A stretch of DNA of 63,001 nt from Candidatus Zhuqueibacterota bacterium (GCA_014728085.1 WJMF01000172.1:1-63001), one strand, 5' to 3'; numbered from the stretch's first letter, positions 35,795-46,083 are shown. Translations and numbers: made by a program. The notes: generated by a model not told the origin, from the sequence alone.

Positions 35795-36748
35795 ATGAAG
35801 ATCGTTGTTCTCGATGGGTATACGCTTAATCCCGGAGATCTTGACTGGAGTCCACTTGAACAACTGGGACCATGTGACATTTATGACCGAACTCCGAAAG
35901 ACAAGATTGTTGAAAGAGCAAGAGGGGCACCCATCTTATTAACCAACAAAGTTCCCCTGGATGAACAGGTAATCGGGCAGCTTCCCGACCTGAACTATAT
36001 CGGGGTACTCGCAACCGGGTTCAACGTTGTCGATGTATCGGCCGCAACGGCAAAAGGTATTCCGGTAACCAATGTTCCGGAATATGGTACCAACTCGGTT
36101 GCCCAGATGGTTTTTGCGCATATTTTGAACATTGCCCAACAGGTCGCTTTGCATTCAGCCGGCGTCCGCTCTTTAAAATGGTCGGAACAAAAGGATTTTT
36201 GTTATTGGGAAACGCCTCTTGTCGAGCTTTATCAGAAGAAGCTTGGTATTATCGGATTCGGTCGTATCGGCAAGGTTGTGGCCCATATTGGCCGGGCGTT
36301 TGGTATGCAGATACTGGTTTATGATCCTCATGCTGAGGACATGTCTGAGAATGAGAAGGTAGAATTTGATTATTTAATCGCAAATAGCGATGTTATTTCC
36401 CTTCATGCTCCTTTAACTGAAGAAACAAAACACCTGATCGATAACGAGACACTGGGCCGGATGAAAAAGTCAGCGATTTTGATTAATTGCAGCCGTGGAC
36501 AGCTTGTCGATGAATCAGCGCTGTACCATGCCCTCAAGCAGGAACAGATCGCCGCTGCAGGCGCGGATGTCCTTTCCCAGGAACCTCCGGATAATGATAA
36601 TTTGTTGCTAAAAGCACAAAATTGCTATATTACTCCGCATATTGCCTGGGCAACCGTAGAGGCACGCAAACGACTTTTAGATACCGTTGTGGAAAATATA
36701 AAAGCATTTCTGCGTCAGCAACCACAAAATGTTGTAAACAAGGTATGA
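35795..36748 (+). CDS. D-2-hydroxyacid dehydrogenase (glycerate/hydroxypyruvate reductase-like)
   Basis: This is a 317-residue NAD(P)-dependent enzyme: Rossmann motif GIIGFGRIGKVV (about 150-160), catalytic Arg in NCSRGQLVDE, Glu in DVLSQEPP and His in ITPHIAWAT. The segment around the last His resembles glycerate dehydrogenases (HprA) more than lactate dehydrogenases. It interconverts a 2-keto acid and a D-2-hydroxy acid, perhaps hydroxypyruvate and glycerate. AGGAG precedes the ATG at 35795. Its stop overlaps the start of the next gene by 4 bases (ATGA). It is cytosolic, although both operon neighbours are exported. Confidence 0.93.
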   Translation: MKIVVLDGYTLNPGDLDWSPLEQLGPCDIYDRTPKDKIVERARGAPILLTNKVPLDEQVIGQLPDLNYIGVLATGFNVVDVSAATAKGIPVTNVPEYGTNSVAQMVFAHILNIAQQVALHSAGVRSLKWSEQKDFCYWETPLVELYQKKLGIIGFGRIGKVVAHIGRAFGMQILVYDPHAEDMSENEKVEFDYLIANSDVISLHAPLTEETKHLIDNETLGRMKKSAILINCSRGQLVDESALYHALKQEQIAAAGADVLSQEPPDNDNLLLKAQNCYITPHIAWATVEARKRLLDTVVENIKAFLRQQPQNVVNKV

Positions 36749-38019
36749 TAAAGAAAATCGTTTATATCATCATTCTATTTACCATTTGTGCCTGTGGTGA
36801 GGAGTGGCGTTTATATAATCAGGATAATTCTCCTCTCCCTGGCAATCATGTATATAGCATAGCTATAGACAGAATGCAACGCAAATGGTTTGGTACCGAC
36901 AGCGGCGTTGCGTGTTTATCCGGTGACGGGTGGCAGGTTTTTACTGCAAAAAATTCAGCGCTTTCTTCCGGGGTCATTTGGACCGTTACTGCCGGTGAAG
37001 GGGAAGAGATGTGGATCGGTACCGATAATTCCGGAGTGGCCAGATATGATGGCCGGGAATGGAAAGTCTGGAACAGCAAAAACTCTATGTTACCCAATGA
37101 TGGTATATATGATATTCAAATCGATGCTGAGGGAAATAAATGGTTTGCCACCTGGGGCGGGGGGTTGGTCCGGTTTGATGATGAAATTATGACGGTGTGG
37201 AATCAATCGAACACCATCCTCGACCACGATAAAATTACGTCGTTGTTTATTGAAAACGAGCAAATGCTTTGGGTGGGAACGGCCACCGGACTTTATTTGT
37301 TCGATGGTACAGAAGAGTGGACGCGGATAAAATCCTTTGGACCACAAAAAGCAAATCCCCTCGGCGGACCCGGAAATGATGCGGTTTATGAAATTGCAAT
37401 GGATTCGCGACGCCGTTTGTGGATCGGTCTGAAATATGGCGGTATCTGGCTCTACGACCGTTCTGCCTGGCGTTTTTATTCTACAGCCAATTCACCATTG
37501 CCCAACGATCGCATTTACGCCATTGCCATAGAAGAGGAACTAAAGTGGTTTGGCACCCTGAATGGACTGGTTGTTTATGATAACCTGGACTGGAAAATTT
37601 ATACGACGGAGAATTCTTTGTTGCCGGACACAAGAATATACTCTATTGCGATCGATGCGGAGGGAACCAAATGGGTCGGAACCATGAATGCCGGGGTGGC
37701 GGCTTTACAGTCGCATCGTTTCTCCGCTATTGTTCAACGGGATCCTAAACGACCCCATCACTTGACGATAGATGCCAACTACCCCAATCCATTCAATTCT
37801 TCTACTCTTATTCCTTATCAGCTATCCCGTTCCGGACATCTTAAAGTGGATTTGTACAACATACGCGGCCATCGCATCAAAACCCTGCTGAACCGTTCTG
37901 TTCAATCCGGAACTCACCGACTACGCCTTGAGGGGTATGGACTTTCCTCAGGGGTTTATTTGATTCGCTTTCAAATCGGGAATGTCAGCAAAATTTCCAG
38001 ATGTCTTTATTTAAAATAA
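36745..38019 (+). CDS. Propeller lipoprotein with FlgD-like sorting domain
   Basis: The start is ATG 36745, which overlaps the previous stop (ATGA). It gives an N-terminus with a lipobox-like ending (LFTICAC, then GEEW), so a lipoprotein is likely. The 424-residue product has about seven repeats of 40-50 residues with a core like IAIDAEGTKWVGT.. followed by a W..Y...NS.LP turn. This is the two-component-regulator-propeller type found in sensor N-termini, here free-standing. The last 85 residues form an FlgD-like sorting domain (NYPNPFNSSTLIPYQL). No kinase domain follows. It may bind a ligand or polymer at the cell surface; the function is unknown. A lipobox plus a sorting domain is unusual and one of the two may be unused. 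Confidence 0.85.
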   Translation: MIKKIVYIIILFTICACGEEWRLYNQDNSPLPGNHVYSIAIDRMQRKWFGTDSGVACLSGDGWQVFTAKNSALSSGVIWTVTAGEGEEMWIGTDNSGVARYDGREWKVWNSKNSMLPNDGIYDIQIDAEGNKWFATWGGGLVRFDDEIMTVWNQSNTILDHDKITSLFIENEQMLWVGTATGLYLFDGTEEWTRIKSFGPQKANPLGGPGNDAVYEIAMDSRRRLWIGLKYGGIWLYDRSAWRFYSTANSPLPNDRIYAIAIEEELKWFGTLNGLVVYDNLDWKIYTTENSLLPDTRIYSIAIDAEGTKWVGTMNAGVAALQSHRFSAIVQRDPKRPHHLTIDANYPNPFNSSTLIPYQLSRSGHLKVDLYNIRGHRIKTLLNRSVQSGTHRLRLEGYGLSSGVYLIRFQIGNVSKISRCLYLK

Positions 38020-38027
38020 GCAAAGCC

Positions 38028-39506
38028 TTATTCCAGTGAAACATTATCGATTGGTGAATTCGGTGTCCGACGAAGCGGATGTGGCGGGGGAGGCGATGCT
38101 GTTTGCCAATCCAGCGGTTGATTAGCCTTAAGTATGGCCAAACGCCGTTCCTCACTTTGCCAGCGCCTTTCATCTGCGCCTTCGGGATGCCAATTTTGTA
38201 ACACCTGCTTCTGCAGCTCTTCTATCGCTGTTCTATATTCTGCCTCGTTGTAGATATTATTCCATTCATCGGGATCTTTGGAAAGATCAAAAACTTCGGG
38301 TTCATAGCCCGGTACATATGTCATCTTGAGCGATCCCGAACGAATCATTCGCCAGCCTCTCAGAACCCCTTCTCCGTAATTTTCCATAATCGCCAGGCCT
38401 TTTTCCGCTTTGCGTTTTCCCAGGACCAGATCACAAAGATTTCGTCCGTCCGAGACCTTGTAAACAGGTTTTGTTTTCGTCAGACCACAGAGCGTTGGGC
38501 CGATATCGAGCAGGCTGACAACCTCATTAATGCGTTGATGAGAAATACCGGGACCGCTTATTATCAACGGAACCCGGCTTGACCATTCATAGGCGGCATT
38601 TTTGAACCAAAGGCCATGTTCGCCCATCATATCGCCGTGATCGCCGGCATAGATGACGATGGTATCGTCTTGCAGTTTTAATTCCTGCAGCAGGTTTAGC
38701 AGTCGGGAGATATAGTCATCGAGCATTGTGATGCGGCCGAGAATAGCCCGTCTGGCGCGCCGGCAGACCGAATCCGGTACCAGCCGGTCGAAACTGCCGT
38801 GTCGGCGCAGCCATTTAACATAAATGTGCTCCCGTTCGAGATAATCCGAAGGTATGACGGGCAGTTCTATTTCGTCTTCGTTATACAATTTCCAGTATTT
38901 TTCCGGAGCGCGAAAAGGATAATGCGGCGCGGTAAAAGAGACACAAAGCATAAAAGGATTGTTCTGTTGCGCCGCCAGACGGCGCAGACCGTATTCGGCT
39001 CTGAATATCACTTCATCGTCGTAATCCATATCACGGCTCCGACCCATACCCGCTTCAAAAATGCGGTCGATACACTGGCCGTTGTTGATAGCCACCTCTC
39101 CCCGGTTGGAGCGCGTCCAGTCGAACGTAGCCGGGTAAATGTCCTGAGTCCAGCGTTCATCAAAACCGTGTAGCTGATCCGGACCGACAAAATGCATTTT
39201 ACCACACAAAATCGTATGATAACCGCCGGCACTGAGATCATGGGCAAATGTCGGCCAGTCACAACGAAGCGGTGCGGCATTATCCCAGACTTCGATCGTA
39301 TGTACATGGCGGCCGGTCATCATGGCGGCACGGGATGGAGCACAAATCGGACTGGGACAATACGCTGCATCAAATGTGACGCCCTGACGCGAAAGATTGT
39401 CTATTGCCGGAGACTTTACCTGTTTGTGACCGTAACATCCCGTCAGAAAAACCGGATGTTCATCGCTCATAATAAATAAGATATTGGGTTTGTTTTTTGT
39501 TTTCAA
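38028..39506 (-). CDS. Type I sulfatase
   Basis: The 492-residue protein begins with NILFIMSDEHP (metal-binding Asp) and carries the formylglycine signature CAPSRAAMMTGR (about residues 56-67, C-x-P-S-R), so the Cys is expected to be converted by a formylglycine-generating enzyme encoded elsewhere. The second metal motif is GDHGDMMGEHGLWFK (about residue 270). It hydrolyses sulfate esters; overall it resembles choline-sulfatase or polysaccharide-sulfatase types. There is no signal peptide at the N-terminus, unlike most glycan sulfatases. It is convergent with the propeller gene (8 bases between stops), and its neighbours point to carbohydrate breakdown. Confidence 0.92.
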   Translation of the reverse strand: MKTKNKPNILFIMSDEHPVFLTGCYGHKQVKSPAIDNLSRQGVTFDAAYCPSPICAPSRAAMMTGRHVHTIEVWDNAAPLRCDWPTFAHDLSAGGYHTILCGKMHFVGPDQLHGFDERWTQDIYPATFDWTRSNRGEVAINNGQCIDRIFEAGMGRSRDMDYDDEVIFRAEYGLRRLAAQQNNPFMLCVSFTAPHYPFRAPEKYWKLYNEDEIELPVIPSDYLEREHIYVKWLRRHGSFDRLVPDSVCRRARRAILGRITMLDDYISRLLNLLQELKLQDDTIVIYAGDHGDMMGEHGLWFKNAAYEWSSRVPLIISGPGISHQRINEVVSLLDIGPTLCGLTKTKPVYKVSDGRNLCDLVLGKRKAEKGLAIMENYGEGVLRGWRMIRSGSLKMTYVPGYEPEVFDLSKDPDEWNNIYNEAEYRTAIEELQKQVLQNWHPEGADERRWQSEERRLAILKANQPLDWQTASPPPPHPLRRTPNSPIDNVSLE

Positions 39507-39723
39507 TGATACGCCCTGTTCTATTTGTACGCTGATTCTGCTGTTGTGCTCATATAATATTATGAAGATCAGTGTTTTGGGATTGTAAAATTATCCTGAT
39601 AAATGTAAATGATGCAATTTTTCGCATCACATGAAAGGAGAAAGTTGTGCACGAAACCAGTTGAGAATAAAACAGGAGATAAATTTTCATCTTTTCATAA
39701 ATAGAGTATTAGATTCAAAAATA

Positions 39724-40665
39724 TTAAAGAACCTTCAGGTTGTTTTTCTCTGCGACAGAACGGATATGTTGAGCTGCCCGTTCATACTCTTTTTGATCTT
39801 GCAGATGTTCAATGATCAAAGGAACATCCTCAAGTCGGGCGAGCTCCTGCAAGTAGACATTGAAATCCAGAGCACCCAATCCCGGCCTGATTTCGTCCAG
39901 ATGCGTGGTTAATTGATTCCTCAGGATGATGTCTTTGGCGTGGCAGCTTTTTATATGCGGACCCAGTTTTTGAAAGAAATCGCGCAACAGTTGCGCATTA
40001 AAAAAGTATTTTTCCGGACTAGTAATCATATTGACCGGATCGCAATGCACGCCAAAGGCCGGACGGTCGATGGCTTTGATCAGACGGACATAGGATTCTA
40101 CCGTATGAGGGAATATCCAGGGCAGGGTTTCCAGGGCATAAAACGTTTTCTTTGGTTTGACGGCGTCTATAATTTTTCGTGTTGTCTCAACGATAAGATC
40201 AAAAGTTTTATCTGTAAGATTTTGTGCGTGCGGACCGTACCAGTGCTCGGTGCTGCGCGATCCGCTGACATTTACGCAACAAAGGGCCTCTATTTTTTCC
40301 GCGAGTTCGAGCTGTTCTATGCATTTTTCCAATGCTTCTTTTCGTTCGGCATCGTTGGGACTGATCGGATTGTTCCAAACCCCGACCTCGGCGATAAGAA
40401 TATCGGCCCCGCGGGCAGCCTTTCGGTAGGCGTTGATCGCTTGCTCTTCTTCCGGATGCTCAACAGGGCACAAGGCAGCGCGATAGCCTGCCTGCCGATG
40501 TAGCTCAATCCACCGTTCGGGTGATTCCGCTTCTTCAAAAAGCGGACCCCCTAAACGTACGGGCCACTTTGTATTTTTATTTTTGGTAAAGGATAAAGCC
40601 ATAAATCCTCCCAACAGGGCTGTTTTATGAAAATGACGTCTGCTGATATGTTTGTTTTTGATCAT
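39724..40665 (-). CDS. Tat-exported TIM-barrel isomerase/epimerase-like protein
   Basis: The ATG at 40665 is chosen because it places a twin-arginine signal (ISRRHFHKTALLGGF) at the N-terminus; an extended frame reaches 40830 but adds 55 residues without a ribosome site. The 313-residue product has the xylose isomerase-like TIM-barrel pattern (YALETLPW Glu, GVHCDPVNM His/Asp, KSCHAKDI His, PLIIEHL Glu). Members act on sugars or related polyols. Such Tat-exported TIM-barrel proteins commonly accompany Gfo/Idh/MocA oxidoreductases in glycan-use gene clusters; one of those lies at 61263. The substrate is unknown. The 328 bases between this gene and the next (40666-40993) hold nothing recognisable beyond the next gene's AAAGG site. 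Confidence 0.83.
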   Translation of the reverse strand: MIKNKHISRRHFHKTALLGGFMALSFTKNKNTKWPVRLGGPLFEEAESPERWIELHRQAGYRAALCPVEHPEEEQAINAYRKAARGADILIAEVGVWNNPISPNDAERKEALEKCIEQLELAEKIEALCCVNVSGSRSTEHWYGPHAQNLTDKTFDLIVETTRKIIDAVKPKKTFYALETLPWIFPHTVESYVRLIKAIDRPAFGVHCDPVNMITSPEKYFFNAQLLRDFFQKLGPHIKSCHAKDIILRNQLTTHLDEIRPGLGALDFNVYLQELARLEDVPLIIEHLQDQKEYERAAQHIRSVAEKNNLKVL

Positions 40666-40993
40666 AGCAGTATCAACTTTTTCGATTTTGGTGTTTGGAT
40701 GGGCAAACAAAGGGTGGTGGTTTTCCTTTGGCCTGAAGGAAATTCGACAGGCATAAAATTTTGCCATTTGTAATAAGGATTCTGTTCTAAAATACAGCAA
40801 ATAACTTGTTAATTCAAGAATTTTATGCACAAATCTTTAAAGACTGTTGCTGAAATTGATAATTTTTATATATTATACTATCAAGGAATCAACAAAATTT
40901 ATTCATATTCACTCTTTTATCAACTTGCTGTTTTTGGTAACACTCTTTAATAAATATGGTTTTGAATGAAAATTTTTTCGGAAAGGTAAAAAA

Positions 40994-43318
40994 ATGAAAT
41001 TGCAAAATGTTTTTTCACTTGCTTTGTTTTTTATGGTTTCTCTTGCTTTTGCTGCTTTACCAGATATCAATGAAAGATTTCAAGATACGCGATTGATCGT
41101 TTATCCAAAAAATGGCGAACGAGTGGATTCTACTGTAGCGGCCGAGTTGAGGGCCAGGCTGGCACGGTCGGCAGAATTGCGCGGCATTGTAGATCGCAGA
41201 CCGACTGGAAAGGGTGTGTTCACAGTCTCTGTAGATGGTGAAGGATTAGCCACCGGTCCGGATTCGCCACCCGTTGGGTCGGAATGGTGCTATGTCCGGC
41301 TGAAAGAAGATGGTTCCGGAGAGCTGTTGGCATCAAAAAAGCATTTGTTATACGGGTTATACGCCCGTTTACGAGATGATGCCGGTATATTTGCCGCCTC
41401 AAAATTGTCGCAAGGCATTCTGATTACCTCTCCCTTTAAAGTCATTATCGGGGAGGATGGATTTTACGGACGGAGGCGCCGGTTTTCACGCGGTTATGAT
41501 GCGGAAGAGACCATCAGGGAACTGGCCCGAATGGGATGTTCGCACGTGGTCGCAAATGCCCTTGCCTTGCCTTATCCGGTAGAAGACGGCCCGGAAGGCG
41601 AAGTTTATTACCGTTTTTATCAGTATGCCCCTGATCTGGATATGTATGTCGAAACCCGTCTGAATAAGGGCACCTATCCTCCGGAAATTCTCAAAGCCAA
41701 TATGAATTTCTTAAAGGAGCAGGCGCGCCTGGCGGACCGGTATGGACTAACACCGGGAATGTATATGGCAAATCCCCGTTCAATGCCGGAATCCTTCTGG
41801 CAAAAATATCCCTGGCTTCGCGGTGCGCGCGTCGATCACACCTTTCGCGCCTTCAGACCGCGATATAATTTAACGGTTGTTCATCCCCTCGCACGCTGGC
41901 ATTATGCAGAGATGCTGAAAAAAATGCTTAAAGCGGTTCCGGAATTGGGCTTTATGGTCACCTTGATCAATGACAGCGGATCTGGATTCGAGTATACTGA
42001 AAGTCTTTATCCCGGTCGCAATGGCGGGCCTTACCTGGTAAGAGAGTGGAGACCAGATGATGTTATTGCCCGCAAAGCTGCTGAAAATATCATTCGTTAT
42101 TATCATACTCTTCGCGATGCCGCGCATGAGATGAATCCTGATTTCCATATTATAACCGGACTTAAAAATATTGCCGAGGAGGCAGAAATTATCTTAAATG
42201 GTCTCGAAAAAGGAATTGATCTTTCCGCCCGAACCCAGCGCTATGATGCCCCCAGCCAGCAAAAACGCAGAGCGGAATTGCAAAAACGGGGCTCGAATAT
42301 ATTCACTCATGCCACGGCAAAGGGCAGCCCTTATATCAAAGGAATTCCAAGTCCCTGGGAAACTTGCGAAAATTTGCAGCAACAAATCAACCAACAAGCC
42401 CGCCATATCAACGTCGATGTCGAACCCGGATCGCTGGTGCCCCGGGACATCAACCGGGAAATCGTGATGGCGGTACAATTCAATAATTTGCAGCAACCGG
42501 ATTCGTTTATTTCTGCAGTCGCAAAGCGCTGGGTGGGGAAAGAGCTGGACGATACTCTCGTTTCCATTTGGAAACAAGTCGATAGAGTGAAGAAAAATGT
42601 GCCGGATATGGGACTCTATGCTGCTTCCGGATTTACCTGGTATCGCATATGGGACCGGCCGCTGGTTCCGGATATCGCAAAAATACCGGAAAAAAAACGG
42701 GCTTACTATGAGGATTATTTGCTCGCGGTTTTTAACAACCCCAACCGGGTCGACCTGCAAGCAGATGCTCTCTGGGATCTTTATACGCTCGAACAGTGTG
42801 AGAAAAATATTCGAATCTATGATACAAAGGTCTGGGCTGGTCTGGATTCAGCTATCGAAAAAACCGCCCTTGTCACCGCCTCGCTCGAACAGGGACAAAA
42901 GGCCTTGCCGATCTTCACCGACCTGCGGGATCGATTGAAAGCCTGGCGCTGTTATCTCATGACTCTTCGCAATACCTGTGCCTGGATTTCGGGTGTGCAC
43001 GGCTATATGTCGGCATCGACAGCAGCGGTTCGCAGCCGGAAAAAGGAGCTATTGCAGGAAATGATCGAGCTGGAATTGAAAAACACAAAAGACCTGCTTG
43101 TATTGTGGCGTCAAACCGATGTGGAATTCATGCCCATCTACCGCTATGGAGAAAATGGTCACGATTATGGTCCCAATTTTGGCGATTGTCTGGAAAAAAA
43201 GATTGCTTTGATGCAAAAATATGCAGACTTTGCGCCCTATATTGATCCTGATTATATGTGGAGGCTACCTCAGGAAAGCGGCCTCGGTATTTCTCCGAAA
43301 GAGTATTTGAAATATTAA
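40994..43318 (+). CDS. Secreted alpha-glucuronidase-like glycoside hydrolase
   Basis: AAAGG precedes the ATG at 40994. The 774-residue protein has a signal peptide (about 1-20), an N-terminal alpha/beta domain with a TVAAELRARL...KHLLYGLYARL pattern like the substrate-binding domain preceding GH67/GH20-type barrels, a central TIM barrel (about 150-490) and a helical C-terminal region. Candidate acidic residues are in LINDSGSGFEY and NVDVEPGS. The overall layout is like GH67 alpha-glucuronidases, but the classical catalytic motif is not obvious, so the enzyme class is tentative. If right, it would remove glucuronic acid from xylan-type or other acidic glycans. Relics with similar mid- and C-terminal segments occur at 58722-58975, so a paralogue once existed nearby. 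Confidence 0.6.
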   Translation: MKLQNVFSLALFFMVSLAFAALPDINERFQDTRLIVYPKNGERVDSTVAAELRARLARSAELRGIVDRRPTGKGVFTVSVDGEGLATGPDSPPVGSEWCYVRLKEDGSGELLASKKHLLYGLYARLRDDAGIFAASKLSQGILITSPFKVIIGEDGFYGRRRRFSRGYDAEETIRELARMGCSHVVANALALPYPVEDGPEGEVYYRFYQYAPDLDMYVETRLNKGTYPPEILKANMNFLKEQARLADRYGLTPGMYMANPRSMPESFWQKYPWLRGARVDHTFRAFRPRYNLTVVHPLARWHYAEMLKKMLKAVPELGFMVTLINDSGSGFEYTESLYPGRNGGPYLVREWRPDDVIARKAAENIIRYYHTLRDAAHEMNPDFHIITGLKNIAEEAEIILNGLEKGIDLSARTQRYDAPSQQKRRAELQKRGSNIFTHATAKGSPYIKGIPSPWETCENLQQQINQQARHINVDVEPGSLVPRDINREIVMAVQFNNLQQPDSFISAVAKRWVGKELDDTLVSIWKQVDRVKKNVPDMGLYAASGFTWYRIWDRPLVPDIAKIPEKKRAYYEDYLLAVFNNPNRVDLQADALWDLYTLEQCEKNIRIYDTKVWAGLDSAIEKTALVTASLEQGQKALPIFTDLRDRLKAWRCYLMTLRNTCAWISGVHGYMSASTAAVRSRKKELLQEMIELELKNTKDLLVLWRQTDVEFMPIYRYGENGHDYGPNFGDCLEKKIALMQKYADFAPYIDPDYMWRLPQESGLGISPKEYLKY

Positions 43319-43583
43319 GCAGGCTATTTCGTTCTAAGCGCTGGAATATTAAAAACACTTGATAATCTTGCAATAAAGAAATATCTTTTATGGTCATGCA
43401 GGTTTATCTTATTCAGGTTTTTCAATGAGGAAATTTTACACCTATCTATTTCTCATACTCTCTTTATCCGTTTCTCTAATTTGCTTTTGATTGTATTGAC
43501 TCTCAAACCGCTATAAATTAAAAACTTGATGAAAAAGCTTTATTTATGAGTAATTCAGGGTAAACAAAACAGGGAGGTTTATC

Positions 43584-45719
43584 ATGACCAAATCAAAAAT
43601 ATTAATCCATTTGATCTTTGTGTGTTTTATTTTCAGCGCAATCGGATTTGCCCAGATCTCCAGTTCCAATTGTACCCTATTGGGTCGCCGGCCGGATGGT
43701 CCCTGTTTTGATGCTGATGTGGTTGACAATGTCGCCTATTTCGGTAACGGTGCAGCGCTGGAGATTGTCGACTTTACGAATGCGGCTGAACCGGTCCATA
43801 TTGCTCAGATTGTGCTCAATTCATCCATACAGGGAGTAGTGGTCAAAGATAATTATTGTTATGTGGCTGCAAGCAAGGAGGGCGTGTTTATTATAGATAT
43901 TACAGATCCCGCTCATCCATCAAAAGTGGGGCGAATCGATTCAGAAGATTATGCGATCGGTTTGGCAGTACGAGACGGTTTGCTCTATCTTGCTGACTAT
44001 GGTGCCGGCTTGCGTATTTTCGATATTTCCTCGCCTTTGGAGCCTGTAGAAATAGGACATTTTAAAACCGATAACTGGGCCATGCACGTTACGTTGCGGG
44101 ATACTGTTGCATTTGTAGCTGATTATTCCGGAGGTTTATTTATCATTGACATTTCCGACCCTGAAAATCCACAAGAAATATTTTCTTATAACACTGATGG
44201 CGCTGCTATCGATCTGGCGATACAAAATGATTATCTCTATTTAGCGGATTATTCTAAAGGTTTGAAAATATTCAATATATCAGATATACGAGACCCTCAA
44301 AAAATAGATTTTCTTGATACAGGCGTTTCCGCCCGCGCGCTCGTGATCAAAAACAATTTTTTGTATCTCGCTGATGGCTATAATAGCCTGTTCGCATTTG
44401 ATATTTCAAATCCAGTTATGCCGGCCAAGGTAGATTCAATGCAAACCAATGCCAAAACGCACAATCTGCTTATACAAGGTCACAGACTCTACATAAGCAA
44501 CCATGGTAATGGTTTTTGGGTGGTTGATATTTCCAATCAGGCCAAACCACAGTTTTTAACAGCATTTCCGACTTGGGGAAAAGCACAAGGTATCGCGATT
44601 CACGGCAATCACGCCTATATAACAGAACAATATTATGGATTGCGGGTTCTGGACGTTTTTGATCCCGACAATATTCAGTCATCAGGATTCGCACAATCTT
44701 TACATGAATCTTCCGGCCTTGTCAACATTCACGATAACTTTGCCTATGTGGCGTGCAATCATCAGGGCATGCGGATTTATGACATCAGCGTTCCCGAAGC
44801 GCCGCAAATCAGAGGATTGTTTTCAAAGGGTACAAATATAAAGGATGTCGTTGTTTCGGGAACGACCGCCTATATTGCCTGTCTTGACGGAATCGGCATT
44901 ATAAATGTTAACGACCCGATGGCACCGGTTGAAGAAGCGATTATTGACACTCTGGGGCGTCTTGAAGGGGTGGCGTTTGCCGGCACAGACAAACTGGTGG
45001 CTGCCGGCGAAAAAGGACTTTGGATCATCGACATTTCCGCTGTCAATTCGCCGGCGGTTTTGGGCTTTTTCCCCACCAATTTTTCATATGATGTGGCGAT
45101 TTATGAAAATTATGCCCTGCTTGCCGCAGCAGGTGAGGGGATCAAAATAATTGACATCACCACCCCTTCAGCGCCTGCGTTTGTGGATTCTATCGAGACT
45201 GACAGCTATGCCAGAAGCATCTCAGTTAGCGGACATTTTGCCTATCTGGTGGATACCTGGGATGGATTGCAGATCTTTGACATATCCAATCCGAACATGA
45301 TCAAACACGTTGGGTTTTATGACTGCGGAGGTATCGCTTATGATGTTGCTGTGCGTGACAATCTAGCCTATGTCGCCAACGGCAGAGGAGGTATCTATAT
45401 CGTTCGCAATGATATGGACATCTCATCGGTTTCATCTTTCCATACAAAAAGCCCGGTGGCGTGTCCATTGACGGCCAATTACCCCAATCCCTTTAACGGC
45501 CGTACAACCTTCGAGTATACCATTAAAACGGGTGGACTTGTCAAGCTGGATATTTATAATATTAAGGGACAACGGGTCGATGAGCTACTGGATGACTTTC
45601 TGCCTGCCGGCGAATATTCAGCAACCTGGGATGCAAAAGATATGGCCAGCGGCCTGTATTTTGCCCGACTGAAAACCGGGCATACTTTTTATACCGTCAA
45701 AATTATGTTGCAAAAATAG
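43584..45719 (+). CDS. Secreted LVIVD-repeat beta-propeller protein with FlgD-like sorting domain
   Basis: AGGGAGG lies just before the ATG at 43584. After a signal peptide (about 1-24) the 711-residue protein consists of about thirteen repeats of roughly 42 residues with the pattern YLA....GL.I.DIS.P..P......: the LVIVD repeat, which forms beta propellers. The last 85 residues form an FlgD-like sorting domain (NYPNPFNGRTTFEY). LVIVD proteins are surface proteins of mostly unknown role. The gene is intact, in contrast to the debris immediately downstream. Confidence 0.9.
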   Translation: MTKSKILIHLIFVCFIFSAIGFAQISSSNCTLLGRRPDGPCFDADVVDNVAYFGNGAALEIVDFTNAAEPVHIAQIVLNSSIQGVVVKDNYCYVAASKEGVFIIDITDPAHPSKVGRIDSEDYAIGLAVRDGLLYLADYGAGLRIFDISSPLEPVEIGHFKTDNWAMHVTLRDTVAFVADYSGGLFIIDISDPENPQEIFSYNTDGAAIDLAIQNDYLYLADYSKGLKIFNISDIRDPQKIDFLDTGVSARALVIKNNFLYLADGYNSLFAFDISNPVMPAKVDSMQTNAKTHNLLIQGHRLYISNHGNGFWVVDISNQAKPQFLTAFPTWGKAQGIAIHGNHAYITEQYYGLRVLDVFDPDNIQSSGFAQSLHESSGLVNIHDNFAYVACNHQGMRIYDISVPEAPQIRGLFSKGTNIKDVVVSGTTAYIACLDGIGIINVNDPMAPVEEAIIDTLGRLEGVAFAGTDKLVAAGEKGLWIIDISAVNSPAVLGFFPTNFSYDVAIYENYALLAAAGEGIKIIDITTPSAPAFVDSIETDSYARSISVSGHFAYLVDTWDGLQIFDISNPNMIKHVGFYDCGGIAYDVAVRDNLAYVANGRGGIYIVRNDMDISSVSSFHTKSPVACPLTANYPNPFNGRTTFEYTIKTGGLVKLDIYNIKGQRVDELLDDFLPAGEYSATWDAKDMASGLYFARLKTGHTFYTVKIMLQK

Positions 45720-45740
45720 GAGGCAGAAAAGAGTTAAGAA

Positions 45741-46083
45741 TTGACCTTTGAACGGCTTTACACGTTGCATAAAAAAGCTGTGAGATCAAAACTCTGGGCC
45801 GATGTTGAGGTGTTTCGCTTTGGGGGCAAAGTCTATCACAACGCATTATTACCCGCCCCGGCAGAACGCGTCATTCAGCAGCTCGAAGCGGTTTCACCCT
45901 TATGTTGAAAAAATATTCATCTACCAACAATCTAAAACCGAAAAAGCAAAGTTGCCGGAAACCAGTGAATCCTGGATTGCCATGGTCTTTTTCCTTATAA
46001 ATATGGCTCACTGGTTACGACACTATATTTTTGTGCCGTTTTTGACTGACTTGAAGTTCCGCTTTTTTCGACTGTTTCTATAG
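45741..46083 (+). pseudogene. Relic of a DUF4434-like glycosidase-type gene (frameshifted)
   Basis: A 55-residue open stretch (45741-45908) contains WADVEVFRFGGKVYHNAL and PAPAERVIQQLEAVSP, which resembles the C-terminal part of DUF4434-type TIM-barrel proteins. The frame breaks near 45900; shifting by one base continues with YVEKIFIYQQ, the expected next segment, before similarity fades. There is no start codon, signal peptide or upstream barrel, so only a fragment remains. It begins about 20 bases after the stop of the intact LVIVD gene. Confidence 0.6.
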
